Shown here: positions 1 through 9,946 of the stretch, one piece after another | How positions within the stretch are numbered: position 1 is the stretch's first letter | How the letters are laid out: each line of letters starts with the position of its first letter | Assembly: GCA_947459825.1 (NCBI GenBank) | Contig: CANHFH010000005.1 | Location: forward strand, 1-57,587 | Direction: 5' to 3' | DNA from: Pseudomonadota bacterium | Lineage (GTDB): Bacteria > Pseudomonadota > Gammaproteobacteria > Steroidobacterales > Steroidobacteraceae | DNA: 57,587 nucleotides | Position numbers and translations under genes: made by a program | Notes under the pieces: generated by a model | What the model was told of the DNA's origin: nothing | Databases searched by the model: none | What the model saw: the letters and a program-made list of their open reading frames with translations, nothing else

Positions 1-1
1 G

Positions 2-577
2 GTCGCGGACTTCTCCTCGAGCATCCTGTCGCAGCCCATCGATGTCGCGCGCTTCGGGCTCATCTACGCCGGCGCCCAGAAGAACATCGGCCCCTCGGGG
101 CTCGTGATCGTCATCGTGCGCGACGACCTGATCGGCAAGGCGAGACCGGTGACGCCCCCGATCTGGGATTACGGCGTGATGGCGCGGGAAGGGTCCATGC
201 TCAACACGCCGCCCACCTTCAGCGTCTACATCGCAGGGCTGGTGTTCCAGTGGCTGAAGGGCGAGGGCGGTGTGGCGGCCATCGGCGCCCGGAACGCCGC
301 CAAGGCCGCGCTGCTCTACGGCTTCATCGACCGGTCGGGTTGGTATCGTTGCCCGGTTCATCCCTCCTGCCGGTCGCGCATGAATGTGCCGTTCACGCTG
401 CCGGATACCGCCCTCGAGAAGCCCTTCGTCGAACAGGCGGCCGCGGCGGGTCTCACCAACCTCGAGGGGCACCGGTCAGTCGGTGGGATGCGGGCATCCA
501 TCTACAACGCGATGCCCATGGAAGGCGTGCAGGCGCTGGTGGCCTTCATGCAGGATTTCCAGCGCCGTCACGGCTGA
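2..577 (+). CDS. serC: phosphoserine aminotransferase, C-terminal part
   Basis: This is the last 191 codons of a gene that starts before the window. The product transfers the amino group of glutamate to 3-phosphohydroxypyruvate in serine synthesis, and to the related vitamin B6 precursor. The reading frame opens with [14 protein letters not shown] followed by [12 protein letters not shown], which carries the lysine that binds pyridoxal phosphate. Near the end, [18 protein letters not shown] is the conserved phosphate-binding C-terminal stretch of this family. The next gene downstream is pheA, and serC-pheA-aroA is a common proteobacterial order. Only the truncation by the window edge is unusual. 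Confidence 0.96.
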   Translation, partial: VADFSSSILSQPIDVARFGLIYAGAQKNIGPSGLVIVIVRDDLIGKARPVTPPIWDYGVMAREGSMLNTPPTFSVYIAGLVFQWLKGEGGVAAIGARNAAKAALLYGFIDRSGWYRCPVHPSCRSRMNVPFTLPDTALEKPFVEQAAAAGLTNLEGHRSVGGMRASIYNAMPMEGVQALVAFMQDFQRRHG

Positions 578-687
578 ATCCGCGGTCCGAGACTGCGCCT
601 GCGGTCGCATTCGCGGCGGCGGCGGGTTAACCTGACCTCACGCTGACCCGTAAGATTCCGCCTTGAACCTGATGCCGCAACGCTGAC

Positions 688-1878
688 ATGGCCCGACGCA
701 ACCCGCCCAAGAAGACCGCTGCTCGCAGCAAGCCCAGGCAAGACCGCAAGACCGCGCCGGCCGCCAAGGCATCCGACGCGACCGCCGCCCTCGGCGACCT
801 TCGCGGCCGCATCGATGCCGTCGACCGCGAGCTGCACGCGCTGCTCAACGAGCGCGCGCGGCTGGCGCGTGCGGTGGGCGTCTCGAAGAGCAAGCAGGGA
901 AGGCTCGTCGACTTCTACCGGCCCGAGCGAGAGGCTCAGGTGCTGCGCATGGCGCTCGAGCGCAACGCCAAGGCGCGCGAGGCGGGTGCGCTGCGCGACG
1001 ACGAGGTGGTACGGCTGTTCCGCGAGATCATGTCGGCCTGCCTCGCCCAGGAAGAACCGCTCAAGATCGGCTTCCTCGGCCCCGAGGGCACCTTCTCGCA
1101 GGCCGCGGTCTACAAACATTTCGGTCATTCGGCGCGTGCGCTCGCGCTCGGTTCCATCGACGAGGTGTTCCACGAGGTGGAGGCGGGCAACGCCGACTTC
1201 GGCGTGGTGCCCATCGAGAACTCGACCGAGGGCAGCGTCAACCACACGCTCGACCGGTTCCTGTCCTCGCCGCTGCGCATCTGCGGCGAGGTGGAGCTGC
1301 GCATCCGTCAGAACCTCATGGGCCGCATGCGCTCGATCGCCGATGTGAAGCGCGTCTGCAGTCATCCGCAGTCGCTCGCACAGTGCCGCGAGTGGCTCAA
1401 CGAACACCTGCCCGACGCCGAGCGCGTCCCGGCATCGAGCAACGCCGAAGCGGCGCGCCGCGCGCGCGATGAGAAGGGCACCGCGGCCATCGCCGGTATC
1501 ACCGCGGCCGAGGTCTACTCGCTCGAGGTGCTGGCGGCCGACATCGAGGACCGCCCCGACAACACCACGCGCTTCCTCGTGGTCGGCAAGCGCAGCTTCG
1601 GGCCGAGCGGCAAGGACCGCACCACGCTGTTGCTCTCCACCGGCCACACCGAAGCGCCCGGCGCGCTGCACCGGCTCCTCGAGCCGCTCGCGCGCAACCG
1701 CGTGAGCCTGACGCGCATCGAGTCGCGGCCCTCGCAGCGTCGCAAGTGGGACTATGTGTTCTTCATCGACCTCGAGGGCCATGCCGAGGATCCGCCGGTC
1801 GCGCGCGCGTTGGCGCGCCTCAAGGACCGCGCCTCGCTGTTCCGCGTGCTCGGGTCCTATCCGCGCGCCGTCCTTTGA
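688..1878 (+). CDS. pheA: bifunctional chorismate mutase / prephenate dehydratase (P-protein)
   Basis: The 396-residue protein makes phenylpyruvate from chorismate in the cytoplasm. A Lys/Arg-rich leader of about 30 residues is followed by an AroQ chorismate mutase domain (roughly 35-115, with LRGRIDAVDRELHALLNERA). The prephenate dehydratase domain follows (roughly 125-300, with GFLGPEGTFSQAAVY, the ENSTEGSVNHTLD segment and the TRFLVVG motif). A C-terminal ACT domain (roughly 310-390) contains the ESRPS motif that binds phenylalanine, so feedback inhibition is likely. The chosen ATG leaves 110 bases after serC. The basic N-terminal tail is longer than in E. coli PheA. Recognition is firm. 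Confidence 0.97.
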   Translation: MARRNPPKKTAARSKPRQDRKTAPAAKASDATAALGDLRGRIDAVDRELHALLNERARLARAVGVSKSKQGRLVDFYRPEREAQVLRMALERNAKAREAGALRDDEVVRLFREIMSACLAQEEPLKIGFLGPEGTFSQAAVYKHFGHSARALALGSIDEVFHEVEAGNADFGVVPIENSTEGSVNHTLDRFLSSPLRICGEVELRIRQNLMGRMRSIADVKRVCSHPQSLAQCREWLNEHLPDAERVPASSNAEAARRARDEKGTAAIAGITAAEVYSLEVLAADIEDRPDNTTRFLVVGKRSFGPSGKDRTTLLLSTGHTEAPGALHRLLEPLARNRVSLTRIESRPSQRRKWDYVFFIDLEGHAEDPPVARALARLKDRASLFRVLGSYPRAVL

Positions 1879-3220
1879 GGGCCGTCGTCTGAGCTCCGCC
1901 ACGCCGACTGCTGCCTGGCGCGTCGCGCCTGCGGCCGCTGCGCGCGGTCGGCTGCGCATCCCGGGTGACAAGTCGGTGTCGCACCGCGCCTTGATGCTGG
2001 GCGGCATCGCCCGCGGGGCCACCCGCATCGAGGGCTTCCTCGAGGGCGAGGACTGCCTCGCGACGCTCGGTGCGCTGCGCTCGCTCGGGGTGCCGATCGC
2101 GCGTCCGGCACCGGGTGTGGTCGAGGTGCAGGGTGTGGGACCCGACGGTCTCAAGGGCTGCACGCAGGCGCTCGACATGGGCAACGCCGGCACGGCGATG
2201 CGGCTCTTCATGGGGCTGCTCGCCGGTCAGACCTTCGACTCGACGCTCGTCGGCGACTCTTCGCTCATGCGCCGTCCGATGGAGCGCGCCGCCGTGCCGC
2301 TGCGGCTGATGGGCGCGTACATCGAGACCCGCGAGGGCCGTCCGCCGGTGCACATCCGCGGCGGCCAGCGTCTGCAGGGCATCGACTTCTCCATGCCGGT
2401 AGCGAGCGCGCAGGTGAAGTCCGCCGTGTTGCTCGCCGGGCTGTACGCCGACGGCGAGACCCGGGTCACCGAACCTGCCGTCACCCGCGACCATACCGAG
2501 CGCATGCTGCGCGGCTTCGGCGTCGACATCCGGCGCGAGGGCGCGACTGCGATCCTGCGCGGCGGCCAACCGCTCACCGGCGCACGCGTCGCCGTGCCCG
2601 GCGATTTCTCCTCGGCAGCGTTCTTCATGGTCGCGGGCAGCATCGCCGGCGCGGGCGAGCTCGTGCTCGAGGATGTGGGCCTCAACCCCACGCGCACCGG
2701 CCTGCTAGAACTGCTGCTCGCGATGGGCGCCGACATCACGGTCACCGATCGGCGCGACGACGGTCCGGAACCGATCGGCACGCTCATCGTGCGCCCGGCG
2801 CGGCTGCGCGGCATCGAGGTGCCCGAGCATGTGGTGCCGCTCGCCATCGACGAGTTCCCGGTGTTCTTCGTCGCGGCGGCCTGCGCGGAAGGTCCCTCGC
2901 TGCTGCGCGGCGCCGAGGAGCTGCGCGTCAAAGAAAGCGATCGGCTCGCGGTGATGGCCGAGGGCCTGCGTGCGCTCGGGGTCGAGCACGAACTGCTGCC
3001 GGATGGCATGCGGCTCGCCGGTCGCGGCGGCGCGGGGCCGGTGTTCCGCGGCGGCGCCGTGGACAGCCACGGCGACCACCGCATCGCCATGTCCTTCGCC
3101 ATCGCCTCGCTGCAGGCCGCCGGGGACATCCGCATCGCTGATGTCGCCAATGTCGCGACCTCGTTCCCGGGCTTCGCCGACCTCGCGCGCGGCATCGGCC
3201 TGTCGCTGGAGGCTGTGTGA
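1781..3220 (+). CDS. aroA: 3-phosphoshikimate 1-carboxyvinyltransferase (EPSP synthase)
   Basis: The enzyme joins shikimate 3-phosphate and PEP in the shikimate pathway. Visible motifs are RIPGDKSVSHRALMLGG, MGNAGTAMRLFMGLL and DSHGDHRIAMSFAIASLQ. The overall pattern is closer to class II enzymes than to E. coli AroA. In the NAGTAMR loop the residue after Arg is Leu, where E. coli has Pro101. The start is uncertain. The first conventional upstream start is ATG 1781, but it overlaps pheA by 98 bases and adds a low-complexity, shadow-like N-terminus. The conserved domain would fit a start near 1889, where a CTG (CTGAGCTCC) lies 10 bases after the pheA stop and would give 443 residues. The gene end overlaps the cmk start. 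Confidence 0.92.
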   Translation: MPRIRRSRARWRASRTAPRCSACSGPIRAPSFEGRRLSSATPTAAWRVAPAAAARGRLRIPGDKSVSHRALMLGGIARGATRIEGFLEGEDCLATLGALRSLGVPIARPAPGVVEVQGVGPDGLKGCTQALDMGNAGTAMRLFMGLLAGQTFDSTLVGDSSLMRRPMERAAVPLRLMGAYIETREGRPPVHIRGGQRLQGIDFSMPVASAQVKSAVLLAGLYADGETRVTEPAVTRDHTERMLRGFGVDIRREGATAILRGGQPLTGARVAVPGDFSSAAFFMVAGSIAGAGELVLEDVGLNPTRTGLLELLLAMGADITVTDRRDDGPEPIGTLIVRPARLRGIEVPEHVVPLAIDEFPVFFVAAACAEGPSLLRGAEELRVKESDRLAVMAEGLRALGVEHELLPDGMRLAGRGGAGPVFRGGAVDSHGDHRIAMSFAIASLQAAGDIRIADVANVATSFPGFADLARGIGLSLEAV

Positions 3221-3921
3221 GCGCCCCGGAAAGGTCCGCAACACCCGTGCCGGTGGTGGCGGTCGACGGCCCTTCGGGGTCCGGCAAGGGCACGGTCTGC
3301 CGGCGGCTTTCCGGGCGGCTCGGTTGGCACCTGCTCGACAGCGGCGCGCTCTACCGGCTGACGGCCCTCGCGGGGCGGCGAGCTGGCTTGGGTCCGGAGG
3401 ACCGGGAGGGTCACGCCGCGCTCGCCGGTCGCATGGCCGTGGTGTTCGGGGTGGCCCCGGACGGCGGGGAGCTCATCACCCTCGACGGTGAGGACGTCAC
3501 CCGGCTCGTCAGGGCTGAGGAGACGGGGCAGGGGGCCTCCAGGGTCGCCGCCTGGCCGGAGGTCCGTACCGCCCTGATGGGGCGCCAGCGGGCCTTTGCC
3601 GAGCCCCCTGGCCTGATCGCCGACGGGCGTGACATGGGCACCGTGGTCTTCACCGATGCCCCCCTCAAGATCTTCCTCACCGCGAGCGCCGACGAGAGGG
3701 CACTCCGGCGCCATAAGCAGTTGAAAGACAAGGATTCCGCTGTTAGTCTTGCCGCCCTTTCGCGGGAGATCGCCGAGCGTGACCTGCGGGATTCAACCCG
3801 CAGCGTGGCACCGCTCAGGCCTGCGTCCGACGCGTTCGTGATCGACTCCACCGGCATCGCCGTGGAAGAGATCGTCGAACGGGTGATCGAACTCGGACGC
3901 GCGCGCGCCTTGTGGCGCTGA
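3217..3921 (+). CDS. cmk: cytidylate kinase
   Basis: The 234-residue enzyme phosphorylates CMP and dCMP with ATP. The P-loop [19 protein letters not shown] is at residues 13-31. The following LLDSGALYR segment, the [10 protein letters not shown] motif and the lid-like R-rich stretch [11 protein letters not shown] are all typical of the family. The GTG start overlaps the aroA stop as GTGA, so translation is probably coupled. The position between aroA and rpsA is the usual one in gammaproteobacteria. Confidence 0.96.
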   Translation: MSAPERSATPVPVVAVDGPSGSGKGTVCRRLSGRLGWHLLDSGALYRLTALAGRRAGLGPEDREGHAALAGRMAVVFGVAPDGGELITLDGEDVTRLVRAEETGQGASRVAAWPEVRTALMGRQRAFAEPPGLIADGRDMGTVVFTDAPLKIFLTASADERALRRHKQLKDKDSAVSLAALSREIAERDLRDSTRSVAPLRPASDAFVIDSTGIAVEEIVERVIELGRARALWR

Positions 3922-3953
3922 CCCTCCGAAACCTTCGATCGGTTTTCCAAGGC

Positions 3954-3975
3954 GGCTCGGCATGGATGCCGGGCC
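3954..3975 (+). other. stem-loop in the cmk-rpsA spacer (rpsA leader)
   Basis: The stem GGCTCGGCA pairs with TGCCGGGCC around the tetraloop TGGA: nine pairs, one of them G-T. It lies 33 bases after the cmk stop and about 80 bases before the rpsA start. It is followed by TTGTGTG rather than a clean T-run, so it is weak as a terminator. In E. coli, rpsA has a structured leader used in autoregulation by S1, and this hairpin could play that role here. The role is inference. Confidence 0.5.
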
Positions 3976-4054
3976 TTGTGTGCAACCCCCCGCGGCCGCG
4001 GAACATGGCCATCGGGACAACCCCGCGGTGCTCCGGCACCGCACGAGAGACAAG

Positions 4055-5743
4055 ATGACCGAATCATTCGCACAACTGTTCGAACAGAGTCTGGCCAGCC
4101 AGCGCATCCGCCCGGGCCAGATCCTCTCCGGCCTCATCGTCGACGTCGGCACCGACATGGTGATCGTGAACGTCGGCCTGAAGTCCGAGGCCGTGATCCC
4201 CGTCGAGCAGTTCAAGAACGAGCATGGCGAGATCGAGGTGAAGGCCGGCGACATGGTCGAGGTCGCCCTCGATGCCGTCGAGGACGGCACCGGCGAGACC
4301 CGCCTGTCGCGCGAGAAGGCCAAGCGCGCCCGCACCTGGACCCGCCTCGAAGAGGCGTTCAACAACGCCGAGATCGTCACCGGCATCATCACCGGTCGCG
4401 TCAAGGGCGGCTTCACCGTCGAGATCGAGCATGTCCGCGCGTTCCTGCCGGGTTCGCTCGTCGATGTGCGCCCGGTCCGCGACACCGCCTACCTCGAGAA
4501 CAAGCCGCTCGAGTTCAAGGTCATCAAGCTCGACCAGAAGCGCAACAACGTCGTCGTGTCGCGCCGCGCGGTCGTGGAGCAGGAGTTCTCCGCCGAGCGC
4601 AGCGCGCTCATGGACAACCTGCAGGAAGGCTCGGTCGTCAAGGGCACCGTCAAGAACCTCACCGACTACGGTGCGTTCGTGGACCTCGGCGGCATCGACG
4701 GCCTGCTGCACATCACCGACATGGCCTGGAAGCGCGTCAAGCATCCGTCCGAGGTCGTCAAGGTCGGCGACGAGATCGATGTGCGCATCCTCAAGTTCGA
4801 CCGCGAGCGTTCGCGCGTCAGCCTCGGCCTCAAGCAGATGGGCGCCGATCCCTGGGAGAACATCGCCCGCCGTTACCCGCCCAACACCCGCGTGTTCGGC
4901 AAGGTCACGAACATCGCCGACTACGGCGCGTTCGTGGAGATCGAGGACGGCGTCGAGGGCCTGGTCCACGTGTCCGAGATGGACTGGACCAACAAGAACG
5001 TCAACCCCTCCAAGGTCGTGCAGACCGGTCAGGAGGTCGAGGTCATGGTGCTCGACTGCGACGAGGAGCGTCGGCGCATCAGCCTCGGCCTCAAGCAGTG
5101 CGCGTCCAACCCGTGGCGCGAGTTCTCCGAGAACCACAACCGCGGCGACAAGGTGTCGGGTCAGATCAAGTCGATCACCGACTTCGGCATCTTCATCGGC
5201 CTGCCGGGCAACATCGACGGTCTCGTGCACCTCTCGGACATCTCCTGGGATGTCGCGGGCGAGGAGGCTGTGCGCAGCTTCCAGAAGGGTCAGACGATCG
5301 AGGCCATGGTGCTCGCGATCGACCCCGAGCGTGAGCGCATCAGCCTCGGCATCAAGCAGCTCGCGAAGGACCCCTTCGCCGGCTACATCGCCGACAACCC
5401 GAAGGGCAGCATCGTCCGCGGCGTCGTCAAGGAAGTGGACGCACGCGGCGCGGTCATCGACCTCGGCAACGGCATCGAGGGCCAGCTGCGTGCCTCGGAC
5501 ATCGGTCGCGACCGTGTCGAGGACGCGCGCCAGTTCCTGAGCGTGGGCGACGAGGTCGAGGCCAAGTTCATGGGCGTCGACCGCAAGACCCGCAGCATCT
5601 CGCTCTCCATCAAGGCCAAGGAGGCCCATGAGGAGGCGGAGGCGATGCAGAGCTACCGTTCGGAGCAGGGTCCGGCCACCGCCGGCACCAGCCTCGGCGA
5701 GCTGCTCAAGGCGCAGATCCGCTCGGACGCTGACAAGGGCTGA
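4055..5743 (+). CDS. rpsA: 30S ribosomal protein S1
   Basis: The 562-residue protein (E. coli S1 has 557) brings mRNA to the 30S subunit. It is built of six S1 RNA-binding repeats. The repeat signature is seen again and again: [65 protein letters not shown], each followed by SLGLKQ or SLGIKQ. I chose ATG 4055 ([13 protein letters not shown]) because it matches the family N-terminus; upstream in-frame codons are low complexity. Only a weak GAGA purine tract precedes the start, as is usual for rpsA. The ihfB gene follows. Confidence 0.98.
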   Translation: MTESFAQLFEQSLASQRIRPGQILSGLIVDVGTDMVIVNVGLKSEAVIPVEQFKNEHGEIEVKAGDMVEVALDAVEDGTGETRLSREKAKRARTWTRLEEAFNNAEIVTGIITGRVKGGFTVEIEHVRAFLPGSLVDVRPVRDTAYLENKPLEFKVIKLDQKRNNVVVSRRAVVEQEFSAERSALMDNLQEGSVVKGTVKNLTDYGAFVDLGGIDGLLHITDMAWKRVKHPSEVVKVGDEIDVRILKFDRERSRVSLGLKQMGADPWENIARRYPPNTRVFGKVTNIADYGAFVEIEDGVEGLVHVSEMDWTNKNVNPSKVVQTGQEVEVMVLDCDEERRRISLGLKQCASNPWREFSENHNRGDKVSGQIKSITDFGIFIGLPGNIDGLVHLSDISWDVAGEEAVRSFQKGQTIEAMVLAIDPERERISLGIKQLAKDPFAGYIADNPKGSIVRGVVKEVDARGAVIDLGNGIEGQLRASDIGRDRVEDARQFLSVGDEVEAKFMGVDRKTRSISLSIKAKEAHEEAEAMQSYRSEQGPATAGTSLGELLKAQIRSDADKG

Positions 5744-5750
5744 ACCCGGA

Positions 5751-5780
5751 GCGCCGCGTCCCCGTGAGGGGGCGCGGCGC
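5751..5780 (+). other. strong hairpin between rpsA and ihfB
   Basis: GCGCCGCG plus CCCC pairs with GGGG plus CGCGGCGC across the loop GTGA, with one T-G pair in between. No T-run follows, so it may protect the 3' end of rpsA mRNA or attenuate into ihfB rather than end transcription cleanly. Confidence 0.55.
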
Positions 5781-5817
5781 GCCGTCGGCTTCGACGCGGG
5801 GACGCACGGGGCAGGGC

Positions 5818-6120
5818 ATGACGAAATCCGAACTCATCGAGCTCATCACCGCCAAGCAGAAGCATCTGCCGGCGAAGGATGTCGAGCTCGCGCTCAAGCA
5901 GATGCTCGAGATCATGAGCGATGCGCTGGCCGCCGGCGAGCGCATCGAGATCCGCGGTTTCGGCAGCTTCTCCCTGCACTTCCGTCCGCCGCGCCAAGGC
6001 CGCAACCCGAAGACCGGTGAGGCCGTCGCGCTCTCCGGCAAGTATGTCCCGCACTTCAAGCCGGGCAAGGACCTGCGCGAGCGGGTCAACGACGGGATCG
6101 CCCAGCCCATCCGGGACTGA
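5818..6120 (+). CDS. ihfB: integration host factor beta subunit
   Basis: This 100-residue HU-family protein pairs with IhfA to bend DNA. It begins [14 protein letters not shown]. The beta-arm region carries [18 protein letters not shown] followed by [10 protein letters not shown], with the arm-tip Asn-Pro that intercalates into DNA. The C-terminal [11 protein letters not shown] is typical of the beta subunit. ATG 5818 was chosen by alignment with the family; upstream in-frame sequence lies within the GC-rich hairpin region. The rpsA-ihfB neighbourhood is the standard gammaproteobacterial order. Confidence 0.96.
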   Translation: MTKSELIELITAKQKHLPAKDVELALKQMLEIMSDALAAGERIEIRGFGSFSLHFRPPRQGRNPKTGEAVALSGKYVPHFKPGKDLRERVNDGIAQPIRD

Positions 6121-6127
6121 CACCGCG

Positions 6128-6162
6128 ACGCCGCTAGCCGGCGTGCGCGCGCCGCGGCGCGC
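6128..6162 (+). terminator. tandem hairpins after ihfB
   Basis: Two adjacent stems follow the ihfB stop. The first is ACGCCG/CGGCGT (6128-6144). The second is a perfect 16-base palindrome GCGCGCCGCGGCGCGC (6147-6162), followed by ATTTCTG. They could serve as a GC-rich terminator, although the T-tract is poor. Confidence 0.45.
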
Positions 6163-6187
6163 ATTTCTGCACGGATACACCTGATCT

Positions 6188-6210
6188 GGACCTCGCCGAG
6201 AGCGGGGTCC
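6188..6210 (+). other. hairpin upstream of the ComEA-like gene
   Basis: GGACCTCGC pairs with GCGGGGTCC (one T-G pair) around loop CGAGA, 37 bases before the next gene. It may be a leader structure or part of the ihfB terminator region. I saw no clear promoter here. Confidence 0.35.
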
Positions 6211-6246
6211 GCGCGTAGCCTCCCAGAGACCAAGAGGGGGTGCGCC

Positions 6247-6663
6247 ATGTCCCATCGGTTCCCTGTCGCGTCGTCCGTGGCGATGCTGATGCTCGCCGTG
6301 CTTTCCCTGTCCGCCTGCGGCGCGGCGCGCGCGCAGGCGGCGGCAGGGCCCGGCGTCGATCTCAACGCCGCCGACGCGGCGACGCTTGCGCGCGAGCTGC
6401 AGGGCATCGGCGAGTCGCGCGCCCGCGCCATCGTCGAGCATCGGCGTCGGCACGGACCGTTCCGTTCGGTCGACGAGCTCGCGCTGGTGCGGGGCATCGG
6501 CCCCAAGACCGTCGAGCGCAACCGTGCGCGGCTGCGCATCGGTGGCGGAGTGCCCGCCGGCACGACCGAGGTCACGGTGTCACGCCCGTCCGCCCGGACC
6601 TCCTCCCGACGGCAGGACGAGGGACCGATCATCATCGAGGGCCTGCCGCGCGAGGGCGGATGA
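6247..6663 (+). CDS. ComEA-type helix-hairpin-helix lipoprotein
   Basis: The 138-residue protein has a hydrophobic signal ending in the lipobox-like LSAC (residues 21-24), so it is probably a lipoprotein or otherwise exported. Residues 38-98 form a helix-hairpin-helix pair: [19 protein letters not shown] and [17 protein letters not shown]. Such domains bind DNA without sequence preference, as in ComEA of natural transformation systems. The C-terminal 40 residues are polar and likely disordered. A role in DNA binding outside the inner membrane is plausible but unproven. In many gammaproteobacteria lapA/lapB follow ihfB; they are absent here. Confidence 0.75.
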   Translation: MSHRFPVASSVAMLMLAVLSLSACGAARAQAAAGPGVDLNAADAATLARELQGIGESRARAIVEHRRRHGPFRSVDELALVRGIGPKTVERNRARLRIGGGVPAGTTEVTVSRPSARTSSRRQDEGPIIIEGLPREGG

Positions 6664-6739
6664 CGGTGGTTTATCATGCCGTCCTCGAGCGCCGTGCGGC
6701 GCAGGCAGGCCCCTCAGGCGGGGCGAGGGAACGGACGGC

Positions 6740-7633
6740 ATGCGCAGACGCTCACCCATCCAGACGGCGGTTTTCCCGGTCGCGGGCCGCGGCACGCGCT
6801 TCCTGCCGGCCACCAAGGCGAGCCCGAAGGAGATGCTGCCGGTCGTCGACAAGCCGCTGATCCAGTACGCGGTGGAGGAAGCCCTCGCCGCGGGCGCGCG
6901 CCGGCTGGTGTTCGTCACCGGCGCCTCCAAGCGCGCCATCGAGGACCACTTCGACTCCGACCAGGAGCTCGAGCAGCTGCTCGAGCAGCAGGGCAAGTCG
7001 GACCTGCTGCGTCAGCTGCGCAGCGTGCTGCCGAGCTATGCCACCTGCATCTACATCCGCCAGCCGGCGCCGCTCGGTCTCGGCCACGCGGTGCTCTGCG
7101 CTCGGCCGGCGGTGGGCGACGAGCCTTTCTTCGTGCATCTCGCCGACGACCTCATCGACGCCGAGCAGCCGGTGCTCGCGCAGATGTCCGATGTCTACGC
7201 GGCGCGGCAGGCGAGCGTGATCGGTTGCCAGGTCGTGCCCCGTGCCGAGACCGGCAAATACGGCATCGTCGCCACGCAGGGCCGCGGCGACACGCGGCGC
7301 ATCCACGGCATCGTCGAGAAGCCGCGGCCGTCCGCTGCACCCTCGACGCTGGCGGTGGTGGGGCGCTACCTGCTCACGCCGCGCATATTCGACCATCTCG
7401 AGCGCATCGGACGCGGCGCGGGCGGCGAGATCCAGCTCACCGACGGCATCGCCCGACTGCTCGACGAGGAGGCGGTGTACGCACACCGTTTCGTGGGCAC
7501 CCGTTACGACTGCGGCAGCAAGCTCGGCTATCTGCAGGCCACCGTCGACTACGCGCTGGCGCACCCGGAGCTCGGCGCCGCCTTCGGCGCCCACCTGCGG
7601 CGCGTGGTTCAGGGACGGCCCAAGAAGAGATAG
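6740..7633 (+). CDS. galU: UTP-glucose-1-phosphate uridylyltransferase
   Basis: This 297-residue cytoplasmic enzyme makes UDP-glucose for envelope polysaccharides. The nucleotide-binding start [19 protein letters not shown], then [20 protein letters not shown], is diagnostic. Further on are the FVHLADD segment, GIVEKP, and the [11 protein letters not shown] motif of this family. ATG 6740 gives the expected length (E. coli GalU has 302). The last 25 bases overlap the convergent patatin-like gene. Confidence 0.95.
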   Translation: MRRRSPIQTAVFPVAGRGTRFLPATKASPKEMLPVVDKPLIQYAVEEALAAGARRLVFVTGASKRAIEDHFDSDQELEQLLEQQGKSDLLRQLRSVLPSYATCIYIRQPAPLGLGHAVLCARPAVGDEPFFVHLADDLIDAEQPVLAQMSDVYAARQASVIGCQVVPRAETGKYGIVATQGRGDTRRIHGIVEKPRPSAAPSTLAVVGRYLLTPRIFDHLERIGRGAGGEIQLTDGIARLLDEEAVYAHRFVGTRYDCGSKLGYLQATVDYALAHPELGAAFGAHLRRVVQGRPKKR

Positions 7634-9879
7634 TACGCGCGGCGGCCGCCCTCGCCGAAGCCCACCGCGAGGTAGAGCGGTCCCAACGCCGTATCGGCCG
7701 CCATGAAGACCGATGCGCCTGCGATCCACCGGTCCTCGACGGCGACGCGCGCGGTGCGCGCCGAGATCGAGTTCAGCTGTTCGTTGGCCCGCCCCGCCTC
7801 AAGCGACCCGCCGATGTAGAACGCCTTGGCGGCCGCACCGCCGCCCTCCAACTGATAGGCGTACACGGAGCGACCGAACGCCACACGGTTGGCGAGGATC
7901 TGGCGCTCGGCGAAGCCCGAGATGTTCTGGAATCCGCCGAGCGTGAAGGACTCAACCAGCGGCAGGTCGCTGCCGAAGGCGGTGCCGTAGCGCGCCGTGA
8001 ACGACAGGCTGTGGCGGTCGCGGCCGAAGGCCTGCTGCAGTTCCACGCCGCCTTTGCGGTATCCGAGGTCGTCGTCGAAGACCTCGAGGGCCTGCTCCAG
8101 CGATACGGTCGCGTACAGGCCGCTGCGCGGGAACTCCCAGTCGTCGAGCCGATCGACGGTGTAGCGCAGCAGGGCGACATTGCCGGCGCTGCTCTTGTCG
8201 CCGAGGTCCACGCCGCTCTCGCGCCGCTGGTCGTACCAGGAGCGCTGCAGACCGAACTGGATCTCGGCGTCCGTGAAGTAGCGGCTGCGCATGCCGATGC
8301 CGGCGCGCAGCACGGAGTTGCGATAGCTCGCCGCGGCGTCCTGGTCGAGGTAGAGCGTGTCGATCCGGCGGCGGGCGTCGATGTAGGCGCTGCCGAGCCA
8401 ACGTCGCTGCAGGTCGACCGGCTGCAGCAGCTCGGTGCGCACGCCCATCAGGTCGCCGAGGGCCACCGAGGTGCGCCATTCCAGGCCTTTCCGGTTGAGC
8501 CAGGTGGCGCGCAGGTCGCCGACCAGGCTGAAGCCGCTGTTGCCCTCGAGGTTGGTGCCGAGCGAGGTGCCGAAGCGCAGGTAGTTCGGTCCCCAGCTCT
8601 TCTCCCGCGGTTCGATGATCACGGCATCGGCGCCGCTACGCGACTCGGTGCGCAGGGTCACCTGCTCGAAATCATCGGTGGCGTAGAGCGCCTCGACCGC
8701 ATCCTCGACGACACGCTCCGGCGGCGAGGTCTGTCTCACGGCCTCGAACACCGCCTGCACGCTCTGCGGATCCACGGACTTCAGGCCGTCGGTCTTGACG
8801 ACCACCGTCGCCGGGCCACCCGTATCGGGGATGCGGCGCGGCAGCTTGGCGGTACGCCACGCCTGCCACTCGGCGTCCGGGACGGCGAACGCGGCGAGAC
8901 GGTCGGCCACCTTGCGGGCCGCACGCTCGCCGATCCCGACCGTGGTCCAGGCCTCCTTGAAGTTCGCGGCGCTGTAGTCGCCGAGCTCCGGCGTGATGAG
9001 CAGATCCTGCGGCCCGAGCTGCGCGAGCGAGGCGTTGACGTTCTGGTCGGTGAGGATGTTGATCATCTGCGCGGTGACGCCGACCAGCGACTGCACCTGT
9101 TCGCGCGGCATCAGCGTGGTGCCGAGGTTGACGGCGATGACGCGCGCCGCACCCAGCTTGCGCGCGATGTCGACGCCGAGGTTGCGCACCAAGCCGCCGT
9201 CGACCAGCAGCCTGCCGTCGATCTCCTGCGGCGCGAAGGCCCCCGGCACCGACATGCTGGCGCGCACGGCGGCGTTGAGACTGCCCTTGTCCAGCACCAC
9301 CATCTGGCCCGTGGTGATATCGGTGGCGATGGCGCGGTAGGGGATGGGCAGCTCGTCGAAGGAGGCGCGGGTGACGGGCGGACCTAGCAGGCGCTGCAGG
9401 AAACCCTCCAACTGCTGGCCGATGACCGCACCGCCCGGCAGCAACGCACCCTGCTTGCCGACGCCGATCTCGGCGCCGATGGCGCGCTCGCGCTCGAGCT
9501 CCTTGCTGCGCCAGGACCGCCGTGGTCGCGGCGGCTGGTCGCCGAGCACCACATCCCAGTCGGCGGTCTTGAGGGCGTCTTCCATCTCGACGATGGTCGT
9601 GCCCGAGACCCATGAGGCGCCGACGATCGAGCCCATGCTGGTGCCGACCACGCAGTCGATGGGCACCCGCAGCTCCTCGAGCACCTTGAGGACGCCCACA
9701 TGCGCGGCACCGCGGGCGCCGCCGCCGCTCAGCACCAGGCAGGTCTTGGGGCGGGGCGTCATCGCCGATGTCTGCGCCTGCGCCGCGGCGGTCGAGGTCA
9801 GGGTCAGGGCCGCCAGGGCCGCGGCGAGGGCCGCGGCGAGCGACGCGATCGGGGTGCGGGAACGGATGGGCAGTGTCAT
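7609..9879 (-). CDS. patatin-like phospholipase with POTRA and outer-membrane barrel (PlpD/type Vd-like)
   Basis: The 756-residue protein has a signal peptide (about 1-35) and then a patatin domain. The oxyanion motif GGGARG is at 52-57, the nucleophile is Ser81 in GTSMGS, and Asp227 sits in the DGG motif, so the catalytic dyad is intact. A POTRA-like segment follows (around 330-400), and the rest is a beta-barrel with repeating aromatic, alternating strands. This order matches PlpD of Pseudomonas, a type V secretion (Vd) protein in which the barrel displays or secretes the lipase. The product probably cleaves phospholipid acyl esters at or outside the outer membrane. It is divergent from the acyl-CoA dehydrogenase at 9947. 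Confidence 0.88.
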   Translation of the reverse strand: MTLPIRSRTPIASLAAALAAALAALTLTSTAAAQAQTSAMTPRPKTCLVLSGGGARGAAHVGVLKVLEELRVPIDCVVGTSMGSIVGASWVSGTTIVEMEDALKTADWDVVLGDQPPRPRRSWRSKELERERAIGAEIGVGKQGALLPGGAVIGQQLEGFLQRLLGPPVTRASFDELPIPYRAIATDITTGQMVVLDKGSLNAAVRASMSVPGAFAPQEIDGRLLVDGGLVRNLGVDIARKLGAARVIAVNLGTTLMPREQVQSLVGVTAQMINILTDQNVNASLAQLGPQDLLITPELGDYSAANFKEAWTTVGIGERAARKVADRLAAFAVPDAEWQAWRTAKLPRRIPDTGGPATVVVKTDGLKSVDPQSVQAVFEAVRQTSPPERVVEDAVEALYATDDFEQVTLRTESRSGADAVIIEPREKSWGPNYLRFGTSLGTNLEGNSGFSLVGDLRATWLNRKGLEWRTSVALGDLMGVRTELLQPVDLQRRWLGSAYIDARRRIDTLYLDQDAAASYRNSVLRAGIGMRSRYFTDAEIQFGLQRSWYDQRRESGVDLGDKSSAGNVALLRYTVDRLDDWEFPRSGLYATVSLEQALEVFDDDLGYRKGGVELQQAFGRDRHSLSFTARYGTAFGSDLPLVESFTLGGFQNISGFAERQILANRVAFGRSVYAYQLEGGGAAAKAFYIGGSLEAGRANEQLNSISARTARVAVEDRWIAGASVFMAADTALGPLYLAVGFGEGGRRAYYLFLGRP

Positions 9880-9946
9880 GGTCCTAATGCTATCTTCCTG
9901 CGGTTACCCCGTACGAGCCAAAACGCGAAGGAGTGGTGTCTTGCCG

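Noticed and set aside
907-912. Isolated GTCGAC sites inside coding sequence
   Set aside because: The six-base core is common in GC-rich genes; only extended, intergenic, paired copies were kept as operator candidates.
568-2211. 547-codon open frame antisense to pheA and aroA
   Set aside because: It mirrors two conserved genes, has biased composition and no recognisable domain; long antisense frames are expected at this GC content.
4064-5629. 521-codon open frame antisense to rpsA
   Set aside because: A codon-bias shadow of the repeated S1 domains; its sequence is Leu/Asp/Val/His rich with no family match.
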